Assembly (NCBI RefSeq): GCF_000003815.2
Contig: NC_049987.1
Coordinates: 7,691,986 to 7,755,985, forward strand
Reading direction: 5' to 3'
DNA: 64,000 nucleotides
DNA from: Branchiostoma floridae
Lineage: Eukaryota > Chordata > Leptocardii > Amphioxiformes > Branchiostomatidae
Below, in pieces: positions 36,001-48,100 of this stretch. How positions within the stretch are numbered: position 1 is the first letter of the stretch; each line of letters begins with the position of its first letter. A model generated the notes under the pieces. It did no database searches. It had not been told where the DNA came from and worked only from the letters and a program-made list of their open reading frames with translations. The position numbers and the translations under genes were made by a program.

Positions 36001-39000
36001 TGATGATCCGTCAACAATACATGTTCATATTTTCTCATTAATTATGCAAATGAGGTCATCATTTGCATAATTGATATCTGTCGACATTTCTCTCCTTCCC
36101 AGCTACATATGTGACAAGTTTGAAAGTCCTATCATGGAATGTAGAGGATTTATAATTTTTCCTCATTAATTATGCAAATTAGCTGCTGATTTGCATAATT
36201 AGTATACCATTATGTAAGTCATCACTCATTCTATCTACATACCAAAAATCATGACGATCCGTCAACACATTGTAGAGTTATTCTCATCCAAAGTTTGAAA
36301 GGAAACCGGCGCCTGCAGTTCCAAAAAAGCCGCTAGGGGGCCCAAACTCACAGCACTTACTCTCTGCCTCGAGGGCTATCTACCACTCAAAAATCATGAT
36401 CACAGCATGTCCAGAACACGAGATATAAAAAATTGAGGTTCTGCTGCAGTACCTTAGCAAGCCGCTAGGGGGCCCATTATCGAACTTGACCTTCGTTTTC
36501 CCGACCCCTACCCACCTACCAAATATCATCGGGATCCATCCAAGACTTCTTGAGTTATGCTGTTAACAGACAGACACACAGACACACACACAGACTCACA
36601 AGCCCAAAACATAACCTTAGCCATTCTGGCAAAGGTAATAATCATGACAGAGTGGTACTGTAATGATGCCTTGCGGTCATGCAAGGAACTGCAACATCAG
36701 GGTCGCTTAGATTACACAAAAAAGACGTTCTCAGCGAGTTTTTCTAGCCTGATTAAATCTCGCTTATAGCAGCCCGCCAAACATCCGCCGGCCCCCCTAG
36801 CGGGGAGGGGCCAGTTACAGCCCTGGACAGCGGAGTTTGTGTTACACAGACAAGAGTTTTTCGTAATCTGTTCGCTCTACAGAATTTTTGAAACGGCTAT
36901 ACCGGGCGCCGACCCGGCGCGGGAAGGACTTCAACGTTAAGATAACAGATTGTGTTGCCTCATTTCACTGACATTTGCACTGATACCGTTTAGTATTCTC
37001 CAAACAGAGGTTTGGCTCCCGCTGCTTTTGACGTGTTTTTATCGTGATTTCTATTTTTTATTGGTTTCTTTATGTCTCGTGGCCAAACGTGAGAAAAAAA
37101 ACAGTACAAATAGGAAGCCCCGTAAAACGCCTAAAACACGTGAAACAAGCCGCGGCAAAGCATCGGCATGGATAGTACTGATACTGTAGAACCCCTAAAA
37201 AGGACTCTACCAACCTGACACCACCCGTCTTTCCTCCTCAGCTTACATCAAGAGTAGATGCAACCAGACGACTTCAGCAGCCTCGGGCGGGGCTGGCTTC
37301 ATCGAGTGGTCGGCCGCCACGGCTGACAACGCCGAGACCTGCAGCCTGACCCTCTCCGCCGATGTGGGCAGCATGTTCCGCCTCACGTTCACCCGCTTCG
37401 ACCTGGACTCGAACGTTAGTACTTCTAGTTGAACGTTACAATCCATTTTCATATGTACGTGCATGTGATAGTGTATAGGCTCATGTTACTTAAATTCAAA
37501 TACAATTCAATCTCTACAACTGGATAAAGAAAAACGGATATTTACTTCCGGACGTTTCGAGTGACATCCATCACTAGAGCTAAATTCAATATTTGAAAGA
37601 GCAATGTCACTGATGATTTGTTTCACTGACGGACGTCCTTTCGGTGTACATAACAACAATTGACAGACACACTCTCTCTCTCTCCCTCTCTTCCTCTCTC
37701 TCATTCCTTACGTATACCTCCCTATACATGTACCGACAGACCTGTAGGTTGTATAACTCGGAACGTCTTTCCCTCCAGGGCCAAGCCTGTGTGGACAAAA
37801 TTAACACCATGGACGGCCATATTGTCCTTGCGTTGTTCATAACACAAGTGACACACATTCTGTCCGTTTTTTCCTCTCTCTACTTCCTTACCTCCTTATT
37901 TGCCACTACCACTAGACCCGTAGGTAGTATAATTAGAACGTACAAGGTACAGTAGAAAACATTTATTGCACACCGCATTTGCCAGCATATTTTGTGCAAT
38001 TATTTGGGTGGTGAAGCAATGCGAAGTTATCCAGCTGCACCGCACCACGACGGAATTTGGAGATTCCGTGCAATAAACTGAAGTGTGCGGTAACCCGTTG
38101 TGCAATTAACTGGTTTCTACTGTGGTATAATTCCTAACGTGTTCCTCTCCAGGGCCAAGCCTGTGTGGACACCATTAACATCCTGGACGGGCCCAACATG
38201 CTGTCCGTGTCGAAGACCGGCGGTGACGTGTGCACCCAGCCTATGGGAGAGATCACCACGGTCTCCAACACCGTCACCATCAGCTTCACACAGGGCAGCT
38301 CCGACATCGACTTCATGAAGTTCAAAATCCAGTACTCCGTCTTCAGGATGGCTGTCCGTATGTAGACATTTTTGCATAATGAGATTTAGGAATTAAGTTT
38401 TGTTAGCTTTGGTACACTTCCAACGGTCACTTGTTGTCGAAGTAACGTCCGTCGGAAGGGGACTAAGCCTGAGAAGACTGGACTCTAGGCTATTATTTAA
38501 GACACCGATCACTTAGCGTAATATGAATTGTCATTTTTCATTTCCGCAAACTGCCAGGCCGGGCAGGGTGGGGAATGTGCCCTCGGAAAAATCACTGTCA
38601 AGATTGATAATAGTGAAATGTCGGTAATATCGTTACCAAAACAATTTTTCTGGAATTTTGCGTTGAATGAATGATTTTATTTTGTAAAAACGTTGCAGCT
38701 GGTTAGCTGAATTGCGAATTACTTTCAGGAGTCAAGCTACAAGCATATCTCCACATGGTTGTCACTAACACACAAAAAAACATTTTGAAGTGTTCGGCTG
38801 GCGTGACCAAAGATTTACTCATCACATCCTTGTTATTTATTGATTCACTGATCATACATCTTTTGTTGTATTATTATAACATATGATTGTGTTAGTTACT
38901 TATGTTTGTTATTTATTGATTTCACTGATCGTACATCTTTTGCATTATTATAACATGTGCTAGTTCTTTCTTTGTTAATTATGATTTCATTGATCATACG

Positions 39001-39906
39001 TTTTGTATAAGCATAGAGGAGGAGGGCACAGCATAAACCGTTAAGGTTTTTTCCCTCCTCCTGCACCTATTTTATATTTTATTCTCTTCTGTATCTATTA
39101 TCATTTTGTATGTGCAAACTGAATAAACAAACAAACAAACATTCGGTTTGCTTTTTGCAGTCGGCATGTGCACCTCCAGCTCGGACTTCAAGTGTGACAA
39201 CAACCGCTGCATCGATAATGACAACAAGTGTGACTTCCGGGATGACTGCGGAGACAACTCGGACGAGTCCACTTCCGACTCGGGTGCTAACTGTGCTGGT
39301 AAGATCACACACTGGTACTGCATAGCCAAAACAAAGAGTTTCTTGTGATATTTCTCTGTCTGTTCTAACATACTTATCACGTTTCCCACAATACTGAGTG
39401 CGAAACAATATATCACATCATTAAACTTGTATAAAAACAAAATAAAGGATTTCAAGTCCTCTTTGTTTGGCGTTGATCTGGCTTTAAAGAAATTACACAG
39501 ACCTTTATTGTACGTTTCTGCCCCCACAAGCTAGGTACAGGCTAGGATGATGAAGTTCAAAGTAGTTCTAAATAATCTAAGTACAAGTACTAGTACTAGT
39601 GTAGTAAGAATCGAAATAATACCAGCCAACTGACGCAACACTAACACAGGAAAAAATGAAGATAAGACATGGTTTTTACATAAATGCATGATTAATGAGA
39701 AATGAATAATCGACTTCTTAAAATATTTGTTTCCCCTTTTAGACCTCAGCGACTTCGGGAACACTGTGTCCAACTTCCTGTCTCTCGGCCTGGCCGCGAT
39801 CATCGGGATCGTGGTGGGCGTGATCGTGCTGATCATCCTCATCATCGTGCTCATCTGCGTCTGCTGCTGCAACTGCTGCAGGAAGGGCAACAACCAGGCC
39901 GTCTAG
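30024..39906 (+). CDS. CUB gene A: signal peptide-CUB-LDLa-TM protein
   Basis: Five exons: 30024-30099, 37242-37414, 38153-38357, 39161-39298, 39743-39906; 251 aa. Residues 1-19 are a signal peptide. The CUB domain spans about 32-148 with four cysteines (C32, C59, C87, C110) and the [10 protein letters not shown] strand. The LDLa domain is residues 155-196 with six cysteines and the calcium-binding [11 protein letters not shown] transmembrane helix at about 212-235 runs into [16 protein letters not shown], the whole cytoplasmic tail. Cysteines next to the membrane could be palmitoylated, and a C-terminal Val could bind a PDZ domain; both are inferences. The LDLa exon is symmetric (phase 1-1, 138 nt). 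A decayed copy of exon 3 lies in intron 2 at 37779. AATAAA at 40800-40805 may end the transcript. First of three tandem paralogues; no named orthologue recognised. Confidence 0.88.
31285..31515 (+). repeat. tRNA-derived SINE
   Basis: Head TGGTTTGTGGTTAACC with B-box-like GGATTCCAATCCCC near 31327. The body includes AAAAATGAGTACTTGACTAG and TTGAAAAGAGTATGGG, shared with the SINE at 2928-3330. Confidence 0.6.
32272..32415. mobile_element. 126-bp near-palindromic MITE with 9-bp duplication
   Basis: Element 32281-32406 starts TACTCTCCAAGCAGAGGTTG. The right arm is its inverse over about 59 bp with few mismatches. TCTATTTTG flanks it exactly at 32272-32280 and 32407-32415. It interrupts another repeat whose halves (32240-32271 and 32407-32515) resemble 18440-18605 and 36993-37180. 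Confidence 0.88.
33784..33993. mobile_element. MITE, CTCTACCAG family
   Basis: Starts TAGCCTCTACCAGGCTCCAC near 33792 and ends GGGAGTCTAGTAGAGACTA near 33985. Flanks CCGTTGAT and CCGTTGGT match at 7 of 8 positions. Confidence 0.75.
35400..36630 (+). repeat. About 250-bp tandem repeat dense in ATGCAAAT octamers
   Basis: Alternating half-units step by about 246-251 bp (ATGCAAAT at 35675, 35921, 36172 and at 35793, 36044). ATGCAAAT occurs six times (also 35439) and ATTTGCAT four times (35810, 35938, 36061, 36189). The array continues into a conserved tail with CCGCTAGGGGGCCC (twice) and an ACAGACACACAG microsatellite near 36569-36598. Confidence 0.8.
37779..37860 (+). pseudogene. Decayed duplicate of CUB gene A exon 3
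   Basis: An acceptor-like CCCTCCAG is followed by GGCCAAGCCTGTGTGGACAA, the same start as the real exon 3 at 38153, 374 bp downstream. It encodes [13 protein letters not shown], then diverges and has no convincing donor. Confidence 0.75.
37949..38123. mobile_element. MITE in intron 2 of CUB gene A
   Basis: ACAGTAGAAAACATTTATTG at the left and its inverse (CAATTAACTGGTTTCTACTGT) at the right. It sits between the exon 3 duplicate and the real exon 3, ending 30 bp before the real exon. Confidence 0.7.
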
Positions 39907-42178
39907 CGGGCCGCATTGGTACTGCACCATGGCAAACCACGTCGTCTCAAATGGCGGACAATTCTGTACATTGCAAATTGCAATCTAATAGTCTTACCTA
40001 CGGATCTCTCTCTTGTTGTATCCCGGTACTGTAGATGCTCACAAATGTTTTCGTTCAGAATCGTGCGCCATTTGAGGATGTTAATGATGCAGCTGGCTAA
40101 GTAAGTCCTTAACCCTTGGGGGAGAAGAAAATAATTGTAATCAGCAGCGATAAGAATTTAGTTTTTTTTGTGATGCTGAGAGTATTTATATCTGTTGCGC
40201 TATGAACAAGCAACGTGTAGTACTGCGATGTTTTACTAACTTTTATTTGATTTTAGACAAGGCTACTAGACAGGATGGCTGTTTGAAATGCAATGAAGTT
40301 TTGGAACGGGAGTGTTTTGTAAACTGTTGTACATTTTGTGGATGCATCCAGCTCACCAAAAATGGCGGCATAATGTACTTGTTCGTGTGCAGTTCATGTC
40401 GCATTGTTAAAGCTGTGACGTGTTACCTGAAGGACGTTTGGGGCATGATGGTCCAGTGACGTATTTCCGGTCTGAACGTCATTGGACCTGACCCTTACAG
40501 TCTTATAACTACCTCTACATTGGAGCTCGATGTTGTACTTAAGACGTTACGGCAATTGTACGTTAAGATGTCATTTGAAGATTCTATCAGAAGTACTGCT
40601 TATGAAGATGACATTTTAAACTTTTATTAGATGGAAGTATTTCAGATTTTTACTTGGAGTTTCGCACAAAAAAACGTTTTGTAGATGTAGAAGAAGTAAA
40701 GGACCCAGAAAGTTTTGGATGGGAAACTGTTTCTACACGTTTTGGACCAGAAACTTCGAACATTAGAAAGTGTCATTGTGTTGATTTTATAGAACGCCAA
40801 ATAAAGTGTGAAGTAAACCACTGTGTACTTTAGTCTCATTGATCGCCATCTGGGCAGTCGTCAGACGTACAGTATGCATGAATGAAAACAGATTTGCAGT
40901 GGATGTCACTTGAAGACAGAAGGAAAATGTCCAGACTTTCCATGATGTACAAAATGACCAATAAACTGGTGGACGTACCAACGGATAAGTATCTAATACC
41001 AGCTCAAAACAGAACAAGAAACAGTCATGCCTTCAAATACCAGAGTTACCAACCTAGGATTGATGTGTTCAAAAATTCGTACTTTCCCAGAACTATCGTA
41101 GAGTGGAACTTGTTATCACCAAGTACAGTAGGGGCATCTTCTCTCGGTAGTTTTAAAGAAGGCTTGCAGATAGATGTGCAAAAGTTCGGGGTAACGAGTC
41201 GTTCGGTGTAATATATCCAGCTGCTGCCGCGCCGCGTGCCTGCAAAGCTGGTGTGTTACGCCGAACGGCGGTTATACCGGCTATATAGATACAGATGCAG
41301 ATACAGAGTTGGAGCCTAGCTAGCTCCCAACTAGCCCGGTGTCCAGTCTTGTTAGCTTTAGAAGTTTAGTCCGATTCGGTAGGTCGCTACCAAGCTTAGG
41401 AGTGGCACAGTAATGTTGGCTAGGTAGCTGGCAAAAAAGCTGTCAAGGCTTGACTCGAGCCTAGCTTCCAAATACCTGCTGACTACACAGCACGATGATT
41501 AGTTAATCTATCATTTGTATAGATAGGTTATAGTTAGAGGCGAATACGTCTCCGTCTGATCTGCGTTTGGTGACTCAAGAATAATCATCTTTACCGAAAA
41601 TGACCCGAATATGAAAGCACAAGTTAGGATTATGATTTATAATTTAGAAATCATTCACTGGTAGTCCACATTGTGACTTTAGGTATGCAAATTACTGATC
41701 ATAATGTGTGTTTTCAAATTTTATAACTACAAGTATATCAGTTTTACGTCTGACCTGGTAAAGAAGAAAAGCTACATCTTGCATATTGAATTAGATACAG
41801 ACGAAGTACTCACGAGACAGTTTTCTTAGGATACCGTAGGGCACCCCTTTGCACGAAAAATGCGCCCAACACATTGTACCATAAACAGAATAACCATTCT
41901 GAGATGTTTTTACAGGGTTTGATAATACCCTAGCGGATTCGGTAGATTGCAACGTCCTCTGAAAAGCGTCGCGAACAAAACGTACGTCCTTCCCGCTATA
42001 CCTGGTGATACAAAACAGCTTCGCCCAGGTACGAGATGCTTCTAAATTATTCATAGCAATCCCCACAAGTCACAGACGCACGCACGCAACGCCGACTCCC
42101 ACCACTGCGTGACACACAGTCATATCGTCCTCCTGTTCGCCATCAACAAGACCGAGAACAAACGACTCGAGCTGCAAA
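39907..42178 (+). other. 3' UTR of gene A and intergenic region before gene B
   Basis: AATAAA at 40800-40805 is a candidate end of gene A, implying a 0.9-kb 3' UTR. A retrotransposon end (40882-41306) follows. The rest (41307-42178) has no recognised feature apart from a foldback-like stretch near 41318-41470. The gene B promoter should lie here. Confidence 0.5.
40882..41306 (+). mobile_element. 3' end of a non-LTR retrotransposon ORF2 (CR1/L2/jockey-like)
   Basis: The open frame 40882-41211 contains the C-terminal signature of reverse-transcriptase proteins: LSMMYKMTNKLVDVP, RTRNSHAFKYQ and FPRTIVEWNLLSP. After the stop a short tail ends in the simple repeat GATACAGATGCAGATACAG. Truncated at the 5' end as such elements usually are. 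A more decayed copy is at 9085-9390. Confidence 0.75.
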
Positions 42179-45100
42179 ATGGACAAATACCTTGGCGTCT
42201 CCTGCATTGTTGCTGCCATTTTTCTTCTACATGGAGTATGCGGCCAAAACACAAGTGAGTGTCTGTACTTTCCCGGTTGTTCGGTACGCTTGTGCCCAGA
42301 AAAGGTATTGCAGTGTTGGAAACTTATAGCAGACAATTCATCAGTAGGTAACTAAGAATGTAATTTACGGAATACCACGAGACAGGTGTTAGTTAACATA
42401 TGTGCCCAGCTTCAGTGTCTTCAAATGTGGGGTTTTATCTGGACGTATGTACGTAAACAGTAGACCTACACTAACAGAGAAGACATAGATAATTTTTTTG
42501 CAAACTAACACGCTATACAAAAAGCCTTGAGTGTGGCAGGTGGTTCGTTGTATGGAGCTGATCGTAAATTTAACGCTTGAACAGCTTTATACAGACGTAG
42601 TTTAAATTATATGGGCAACCAACAAACATTCACATGAAATACATCGAAAACGCTTGTAGATCTCTATGATCATGAGACCATCTTGGTCCGAATTTCACTG
42701 TATGATTCAAGTGGTTCGTGACAGGATTAGATACCCCTAGCGTTGACGTCTGCTTCCGTGTATACTAAGACTCTGAGCTTTCACCAGTCATAACATATGA
42801 TAATACTGGTTTGACAGATGGAGAGAATGGTATAAAATCGGCAAAGGAATAGTTTTTATTCGTCTTTGTACGGAGAACCTGTCACCAGGCCAGCAGTTCT
42901 GAACTGCTCACGTTATTAATGTTAGTGCTAAGTACAATACTGATGCTCACTTTACATTAGGGTTGTCAGTCAAAAACGTCCATTATTTTGAAAAATTGCA
43001 GATAGCACCTGCTTCCTTTCCAATTTTCATGATGTCACGTATAGTTGGCGTGGTTTATAGATAATTACACAATTACTAATAAGGGGTCTGACAATAGCTC
43101 ACCTTCGTGCATTGTCCAGCTTGGTCCCATGGGAAAATCGCGTGGCGCCTCCGTTTCTAACCTGTTGTTGTTTCTAAACCCGGTCCTAGTGTTTATGTCT
43201 AACGCTAGCTGGATTATTCTAGTCTCTACCAGACTCCGGTAGAGCCGGCTAGGGAACAGCACGTGACCTACGGAGTCTGGACATCAAACAAGAAAAGTGA
43301 CATTCAACAGACTCCGTAGGTCGCGTGCTGTTCCCTTGCCGGCTATACTCCTCTGGTCGGCTTTCTTTTCTATTTGTTCCATTTCTACGGTCTTTCCAGC
43401 GACCCGGAGTCTGGTAGAGACTAGGATTATTCCTCGCGTGGAAGGATACGGGTTAAGTGCACTGGCGGGCCCGTGGCAACGACATGTCCTATATACTAGA
43501 TGTTTTACTGCCGAAGGGCGAATTTACGATCGCCGACGTTTGTCTAATGAAATATTTATGGCCGCAGGTGATGGTTTGATTGTCCATGGAGAAAGTGAAT
43601 CATACAGGGAAATTTTAACGCGGTAAAATATACGACGTGTGGTAAATGTAAGTAAAAAAATCGATACTGCAGAATTTCTATTTGATAGCATATCAAATTG
43701 AATTTTATAAGATATAAGTAAGCCACGTAGACACCTGTTCCCATATGCAACATGCCATACTAGTACTTCCTCATTGGAGGACGCGAGCACACTATGACAG
43801 CACAGGAAATAACGTTATAAATCAAAAATCATCTACATGTATTTCGACATTGCAAGGTTAATTTTCCTCGCCATCACGCCATATTTCATGTATGTAGGAT
43901 CTTTCAAACCTTTTTGCGCAATGGCGTCATGTCTAGTTTGAAAACCGCCGAGGTCCTTTGTAACGGACACAATAATTAATAGTCATGCAGATGTTAAGAT
44001 TACTCTCACGGCCTTCATGATGCTGTTTACAATACACTATTCACGCACCAGAATTTCAGTTGAATTACGAAGAGTTCATTTTATGGACGTCAATATTTCA
44101 TGAAAATCATCATCGTGGGAGTAGAGCATTGATCATTCAGTAATAACGAGAAATGCCACAATTAAGATGTTTCTAAGGGCTGGAACTCACCCCTCTCGCG
44201 CTACTGGTTGATACAAAATGGCTAGGATTTGACAGATGAAATTTAGACTCTTCTGAAGTTAGGACAGCCCCTGTTTCGTAAGTCTCTAATAAAACACCAC
44301 CCATGAGCGGTATTTCATCCCAATGATAGAAAGAAAATGATGTATTAGATTAGGACGTCAGTTTTTAGGACGGTACAACGACCGTTCTCTAACTCCAAAC
44401 CCCGACTTATAATTCCACACTCATCTCTGTTGGGACGGACAAAAGAACACTTGTTTCTATCCATTTACTCAAGAGTCGTCAAGTTATTTCGTTAAGGAAA
44501 GTCCTATAAGTTTGGGTCAAGCCCCAAGATCGGTGCGGTTGATGAGAATGATTACATCTCTGTATCATAATCATCAGATGGGCTGTCGTCGTGAGTCTGT
44601 CCTATGCAGGGCAGCTGTTACTAACAAATAGTGCTATATTTGATAGACGACTCTTGAAATGAATGAAAACAAATGTTCTCTTTTGATCGTTTCGATAGAG
44701 AACGGGCCCGGTTCGGTGTGTTGAAGTGGAGGTAGGAAATGAAAAACGTCCATAGCCCTGATACATTGTATATCATTATGGTGCTTATACGCAATAAATA
44801 ACAAGTGATCGTAGGGTTGTGGATGTGCAAACCTACATGTAGATATGATCTATGTCTTTGTAAAATGTACCAACAAGCACATACTTCAAAATACATGTAT
44901 CATAGTGTCCTTGAGACCAACAACGCAATATGTCATCATATTAGTACGTGACTACGGTTGTATTTATTTCAATTTTGCAATACATATTTCAACTCGCGAT
45001 TACACTCAGTCATAATCATAGTGATCGGATTTCGTTTGAAAGGAAGGACTTAGAAAATAGAAACAAATAAGGAATAATATCTAGAATCAGGTTAAGTAAT

Positions 45101-48100
45101 CCCGCCTTGTTTCAAATTGCTAATAGGAGACTGTCTGCAAATACGCATCAATTATACATAGTCGCGTTTTCCCGGTGGACTATTGCGATGACAAGGCACA
45201 GAGAGCTGCTTACGTTATACAATGCAGGGGTACAGATCCCCATGATATGCAGGATTAGGTAAAGTAGAAGCTAAGAGATAATCCTAATTAGATGTCGACC
45301 TTCAATCCATTTGGCAGCTGATTATGAAAACGCTACAATGTCCATCGTCTTGTGTTTCTAAGACACACAAAAACTAACAGCGGCTCATGTTCTTTCTGAT
45401 GCCCGGAATGAGATATTCGCAGAAAAATTCTCCCACTTGATGGCTTCTTTGTCTGTCTGTCTCTCTGTCTGTTTGTTTGTTTGTTTGTTTGTGAAAATGT
45501 TATAGATCTCTAGCCGTCTGTCTCTAGCCGTCTGTCCATTTATGGTTTTCTATGTATACATGTAGAGCAAATAGATTAACGAGTGATTTATTTATTGATC
45601 AATTGATTTATTTATTGATTTATTAATTGGTGGATCGATCGATGGATCGATTGATTGAGATCAGAAGTAAGTGATTGTATATGATATATGTGCACTAAGG
45701 TATCTTTGTTGTACAGTTTATCTGAAAGACAACTGCGAAAGTTCCGTCAGCGCCGGGGCGGCAGGGATGATACAGTGGGCCAAGATGGCGGCAGGGGGGA
45801 TGACGTGTTCGATGACGCTTACGGTGAGATTTACTGTCCGCCTGAATCCTTGGTTATCTTCTAGCACAATTCATAGATCATTTAAGACAATTTCAACATA
45901 TTCTCTGATAGCAGTGAAAAGCATCTTAAAAAGTCAACCGTTTAAAACAGAAATATTTGCAGAAATGTTTTCCAGACGAGAAAAGTGTATATATGACGAC
46001 TCTACAAGTGGTGTATTCTAAAATCTTGATCTAATGTGTCATGCAGTAACAATGTAAATTGCATATTTCGTCGAAAAAACAAAACAACGCAAAGATGTGT
46101 CGACAAGGGACAGTAAATATGAGATAAAGCAAGATTTGTTACTTCTAGAATATTTCCAATTTTACCGCAAAATCTCACATAGAGCACCATTAAACGTCGT
46201 CTTGCCCCCTACAGGCCCCAAGCAACAGACTAATCGGTTTACGCTTCAAGAGCTTCAACTTGGGGAAGTTCGCAAACGACTCATGTGTGGACGCCATCGG
46301 TATAACGGACGCAGACGGGACCACGATCATGCCAAGTGGCTGTATAAAACCGACGACGTCGCTCAAAAGCGTCACCCAAAGTGTCAACATCACGTAAGTC
46401 TAACCGCCTGGCGTTGATGACGATAATTGCATGTAACGTTAGAAAAGTTGGCATATTCAAGTATAGCAAAAAGAAAGATACGTTGACGCCTTCTAGCGAC
46501 GTCTAGGTCAACCGCAGGACAGTGTGATTGCAGTACATATCAATTATTTATTCATTTGTATAGAATGTTAAGTGTCCGAACGGCTGATTTATAGCAGCCA
46601 AAGGGCTGAACTTCTATCAGGACATATACAAAATGATAGAATCGCCACGTGCAACAAAGAGCTTTTAGCCGTTTGACATACCATACGTAATATGTAAAAT
46701 GATACTAATAGATGTGGGTTTATGTGTTGTTGTCTGAAGGGTTGTGAAGGGGTCCAGCAGTGCCGATGCCTTTGAGCTGGGTTACGTGGTCTTCTACGAG
46801 GCTGGTAAGTCTTCAGAAATGTAACTTCCCATTCCTTTGCCAAACTCGCATTGATTCATAAAAAACAGACCGCATATGCGTGATTGCTCGAGATGTCACG
46901 GACTGCTATATAGAAAACATAGAACTTGACCTGAATGGTGAAGTTCCATTGAACAACAGCTTAGATAAGCAATCAGCAATAACGACGGCAGCATAGTGCC
47001 GCAATTGTATATTCCCATTGCTTTGCCTAACTCGCATTGATTCATAAAAACAGACCATATATGCGTGATTGCTCGAGATGTCACGGACTGCTATTATGAT
47101 AGTATTTGTACTGAATGGTGAAGTTCCATTGAACAACAGCTTAGATATTAGTGATCAGCACCAAGGACAGCAGCACAATCCAGCCCAGCAATAGCAGTTG
47201 CAGTAAAAAGTGAAAAGTGGTTACTTGCTACAGAAATTGTAAACTATAACGTTATGTGTTAATGCGATTCTCACCAAAAGGTTTGTTCTTTGTGATTATA
47301 GTAACGTTTAAACGCTTAGTGTAACGTTAACTACTGGAATGTCTGAGTTACCGGTAATCTTCATCATCAATATCATCATCATCATGGCCGCCTCATGCCG
47401 ATAGCTACAATGTAACTGCGTGGGGCCGTCATTTTTTATGTCTACTTTAATTCTACCTCATCTGCGACTGCCGTTAGGGTAAAGAGGCTATCATACAGCA
47501 AACATAAAAATGATCAACGTCACTAGTGAAGAAACAAGCTCTGTACCTGACATAACGCTGTCAAAAGTTTACAGCGGGTCATGAAGGTCTCATTACACAA
47601 TTAGATCGCCCCATTGAATTCAATGCTTTAACACACAATTTCTATGCCCGCAAATCCAATTAAAACACAGTCTATTTGGAGATGTTTTGCTTTCTGTTGT
47701 AAGCACACACGTTTGTTAGACAATAAAAAAATTTTCACCCAAATCTAGCCGACGCAACGATTTCTATCACATTTCAAAATGCACCTAGCCGCTATCCGCT
47801 AGAGGTCGTTTTCAATACCCGGAGCCTGACCGGAGCACTCAGTACAAATAAACGTAAACGTCCGAGGATCAATCGGGTCACGAAACTTTCGTGCATGATC
47901 ATGCCAGTAATACACAAGCTTTCATCGAAATTCCTTTTCATATCAGTTATGGTTTATTAATGGGAATTTATAGTCCACCTAAAACAACGCTTTGCGGGCC
48001 AGATAATTTTTTAGCCTGGATTCCTTTAGATAATACAGGAATGAGACCTGAAGGAAGTCGTCTGATCTCGGCGCCGGCACCCGGAATCCTTTGCGATGGC

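Larger units (their letters stand above)
30100..37241 (+). other. Intron 1 of CUB gene A (7.1 kb), repeat-filled
   Basis: No further exon supported. It contains a SINE at about 31285-31515, a hairpin element (32281-32406) inserted in an older repeat, a CTCTACCAG MITE (33792-33985), a CTCCAAGCAG-type element (about 34152-34251), a minus-oriented TTACTCAAGCAACTGGATA fragment (34397-34468), the octamer-rich tandem repeat (35400-36560) and another CTCCAAACAG-headed repeat at 36993-37180. Confidence 0.6.

Noticed and set aside
36569-36598. CRISPR-like or telomere-like repeat
   Set aside because: A simple ACAGAC microsatellite at the tail of an interspersed repeat; no spacers, no telomeric unit, and the genome is eukaryotic.
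39072-39527. 151-codon minus frame
   Set aside because: Antisense of the gene A LDLa exon and intron sequence; no family signal.
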